A stretch of 64,000 nt of DNA from Terriglobales bacterium (GTDB lineage Bacteria > Acidobacteriota > Terriglobia > Terriglobales > Acidobacteriaceae): assembly GCA_035561515.1 (NCBI GenBank), contig DATMXP010000004.1:1-64000 (forward strand), read 5' to 3'. The notes beneath the pieces are model-generated. The model saw only the letters and a program-made list of their open reading frames with translations, had not been told where the DNA came from and did no database searches. The translations under genes and the position numbers were made by a program. Position 1 is the stretch's first letter. Every line of letters begins with the position of its first letter. This document shows positions 62,107 to 64,000 of the stretch, piece by piece.

Positions 62107-62223
62107 TAGTCCTTCGGGCGTCATGGATGCGCCGCGCCGGCGGGCCTTTATGTCGAACCACGACCAGTGCGGATGAGCACCTGCTTGGAGATTCGAAGCA
62201 CTAGTGGTAACCTTCTGCACGAT

Positions 62224-62244
62224 TTAATTCGACGCGTGAACGAA
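62224..62244. promoter_or_regulatory. Xylan-locus inverted repeat, site 5 (SSS symporter), degenerate
   Basis: TTAATT-N9-AACGAA. It departs from the consensus TTAGTT-N9-AACWAA at one base in each half, but has the same 6-9-6 geometry. It ends 91 bases before the symporter start. This is the weakest of the five copies. Confidence 0.4.
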
Positions 62245-62335
62245 TGCTTCGCGTGTCGTGTGTATTGGCAGTTGCGGTCAGCGGTTCCATAGCGTAATTT
62301 TTGACCACTTCGGACAGTGCAGGAGGAAACCTCAC

Positions 62336-64000
62336 TTGATCCTCGCCATGTTTGCGCAGCCTAGCCGGCTGGTTTACCTCGCGCCGGTAGACATCATCAT
62401 CATTGTTTTCTATTTCGCCCTTGTGCTGGCGATTGGCTTTTATCTGAAAGGTCGTGCCAAAACCGGCGATGACTTCTTCATGGCCGGACGCGAGATGACG
62501 GCCTGGATCGCAGGTCTCAGTTTCCTCTCTGCCAATCTGGGATCGCTGGAATTGATGGGGTGGGCTGCCGCAGCCTATCAGTACGGTATTCTTGCTGCCC
62601 ACTGGTACTGGATCGGCGCCATCCCGGCGATGTTGTTCCTCGCCTTGGTGATGATGCCGTTCTATTACATCTCAAAGACGCACTCGGTTCCCGGATATCT
62701 GAAGCTCCGTTTTGGCGAGCCGGCACGTGCGTTGTCGGCCATTTCATTTGCATTCATGACCGTGCTCATGAGCGGGATCAATATGTACTCGATGGCGCTT
62801 GTGATGAAGGTGGTCCTGGGCTGGGACATCCATTTCTCAATCTGGGTTTCATCCATCACCGTGGCCGTATACGTCGCCCTCGGTGGCTTGCGCTCCGCGA
62901 TCTTCAATGAAGTGCTTCAGTTCATCCTGATCTGGGCGGGTGCCCTCCTAATCCCGATCCTCGGTCTGGTCGAAACGGGAAGTTGGGCCAACCTGTGGGC
63001 GCGGATTTCTCAGAATGCTTCCTCTGAGTACACGCACCTTTGGTCCACGCTCGGTGACTTCAACAACAATCCAATGGGGATCAACTGGGTTGGCATTGTA
63101 TTCGGGTTGTGTTGCGTTATCTCCATGGGTTATTGGACGACCGACTTCCTTGTTGTCCAACGCGTGCTGACCGCAAAAGACCTGCGTGCGGCGAAGATGG
63201 CTCCCATCATTGGTGCGGCATTCAAGATGATGGTGCCGTTCATCGTCATCCTGCCTGGACTGCTCGGATTGGCGTTGCTGCCGGTAAAGTTGGTTGGCGA
63301 AACGGAAGCGATCGCCACCGCAGGACACAGCTACAACGAAGTCTTGCCTCTCATGCTCGCACGGTACTGTGGCCCAGGGCTTCTCGGTCTCGGTATTACC
63401 GCGCTGATCGCGGGATTTATGTCGGGCATGGCGGGGAACGTCAGCGCATTCACCACGGTTTGGACCTATGACATCTATGGCGCCATGATCAACAAGAACG
63501 CCAGCGATAAGCACTACGTTTCCATGGGGCGCTGGTGCACGGTCATCGGTGTATTGATCAGCGTGGGAACGGCGTATCTGGTGATGCAGTTCGCCAGCAT
63601 CATGGATTACGTGCAGGCGTTGTTCAGCTTCTTCATTGCCCCGCTGTTCGGTACCGTGTTGCTGGGTATGCTGTGGAAACGGGCTACTGCAATGGGCGGC
63701 TTCCTGGGCCTGCTGGCCGGGACCTTGTCCTCGATTGGCATGTGGGCGTGGGTAACGGCGGATCCGAGCGCTCTGCGTTACATCGCGCTCTCCAGCGCAG
63801 CCAAGCCAATGGCGGAGAATATGTTCCGAGCCCTGTGGTGCTGGATCATCTGCGTCGTCGTAACGATCGTCGTAAGTTACATGACGAAACCGAAACCGGA
63901 ATCAGAGTTGGTCGGCTTGGTTTACGGCGCCACTCCGATTCCGCACGAAACAGACGTTCCGCTCATCCATCGTCCAGCGTTTTGGGCGGCGGTTGTGGGA
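62336..64000 (+). CDS. SSS-family sodium:sugar symporter (runs off the right edge)
   Basis: TTG 62336 is preceded by AGGAGG nine bases upstream. 555 codons are open to the window's end with no stop. Helix-rich throughout, with solute:sodium-symporter features: IGFYLKGRAKTGDDFFMAGREMTAWIAGLSFLSANLGSLELMGWAAAAYQYG and GITALIAGFMSGMAGNVSAFTTVWTYDIY. It belongs to the SGLT/YidK-like sugar or uronate branch. In this locus xylose or glucuronate is the expected substrate. The protein seems nearly complete at the edge. Confidence 0.88.
   Translation, partial: MILAMFAQPSRLVYLAPVDIIIIVFYFALVLAIGFYLKGRAKTGDDFFMAGREMTAWIAGLSFLSANLGSLELMGWAAAAYQYGILAAHWYWIGAIPAMLFLALVMMPFYYISKTHSVPGYLKLRFGEPARALSAISFAFMTVLMSGINMYSMALVMKVVLGWDIHFSIWVSSITVAVYVALGGLRSAIFNEVLQFILIWAGALLIPILGLVETGSWANLWARISQNASSEYTHLWSTLGDFNNNPMGINWVGIVFGLCCVISMGYWTTDFLVVQRVLTAKDLRAAKMAPIIGAAFKMMVPFIVILPGLLGLALLPVKLVGETEAIATAGHSYNEVLPLMLARYCGPGLLGLGITALIAGFMSGMAGNVSAFTTVWTYDIYGAMINKNASDKHYVSMGRWCTVIGVLISVGTAYLVMQFASIMDYVQALFSFFIAPLFGTVLLGMLWKRATAMGGFLGLLAGTLSSIGMWAWVTADPSALRYIALSSAAKPMAENMFRALWCWIICVVVTIVVSYMTKPKPESELVGLVYGATPIPHETDVPLIHRPAFWAAVVG

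Noticed and set aside
62320..63520. Minus-strand frames of 60-188 codons opposite the SSS gene
   Set aside because: They are shadows of the symporter, whose plus-strand frame is open with a strong ribosome site and clear family motifs.

Overview
The window looks like a chromosomal segment of a soil-type Acidobacteriota (Terriglobia-like). The reasons are the moderately high GC, the many secreted Ig-like and beta-sheet-repeat lipoproteins, a DUF1844 protein, a CstB-like persulfide dioxygenase and a large complement of plant cell-wall enzymes (CE15, GH10, GH115, GH3). No rRNA gene or marker protein fixes the taxon, so this is inference. No phage, plasmid, insertion sequence or CRISPR array is evident.

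Layout. 1-2.3 kb is a decayed accessory patch: degenerate repeats and hairpins, a small orphan protein, an RHS-repeat remnant and a Q-rich secreted protein. 2.3-11.3 kb holds mostly minus-strand housekeeping genes: a CNNM/CorC-type protein, a PilT ATPase, ETF-ubiquinone oxidoreductase, a CLC channel translationally coupled to a TPR membrane protein, and an alkyltransferase-like DNA repair protein. 11.3-14.2 kb carries two divergent Ig-like lipoproteins. 14.2-21.3 kb carries thiE, two APC amino-acid transporters, a K+ channel with an unusual filter, bifunctional NnrDE and tsaE. 21.3-31.3 kb carries fabI, an MFS exporter, an isocitrate/isopropylmalate-type dehydrogenase, the cluster ygfZ - DUF1844 - MBL hydrolase - ribF, and a TPR protein. 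31.3-37.5 kb holds a lipoprotein / NtrB-like kinase / NtrC-like sigma-54 activator operon and an OmpA-like protein. 37.6-44.3 kb carries a BNR-repeat propeller, a persulfide dioxygenase with two rhodanese domains, tRNA-Val(GAC), a VOC protein, a DUF998 membrane protein and a divergent ECF41/SigJ-like sigma factor.

The most notable region is 44.4-64.0 kb, a compact glucuronoxylan-utilisation locus with no SusC/SusD pair. CE15 glucuronoyl esterase detaches lignin esters, GH10 cuts the xylan backbone, GH115 removes (methyl)glucuronic acid, and a secreted GH3 with a PA14 domain trims oligosaccharides. GPH and SSS symporters import sugars and a leaderless GH3 finishes hydrolysis inside. XylA feeds xylose, and UxaC plus ManD feed glucuronate, into central metabolism. 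Every transcription unit of the locus has a copy of the same 21-bp inverted repeat (consensus TTAGTT-N9-AACWAA) in its upstream region. The half-sites resemble those of ROK-family XylR operators. This suggests one dedicated regulon controlled by a regulator that is not encoded in the window. The last gene (SSS symporter) runs off the right edge.
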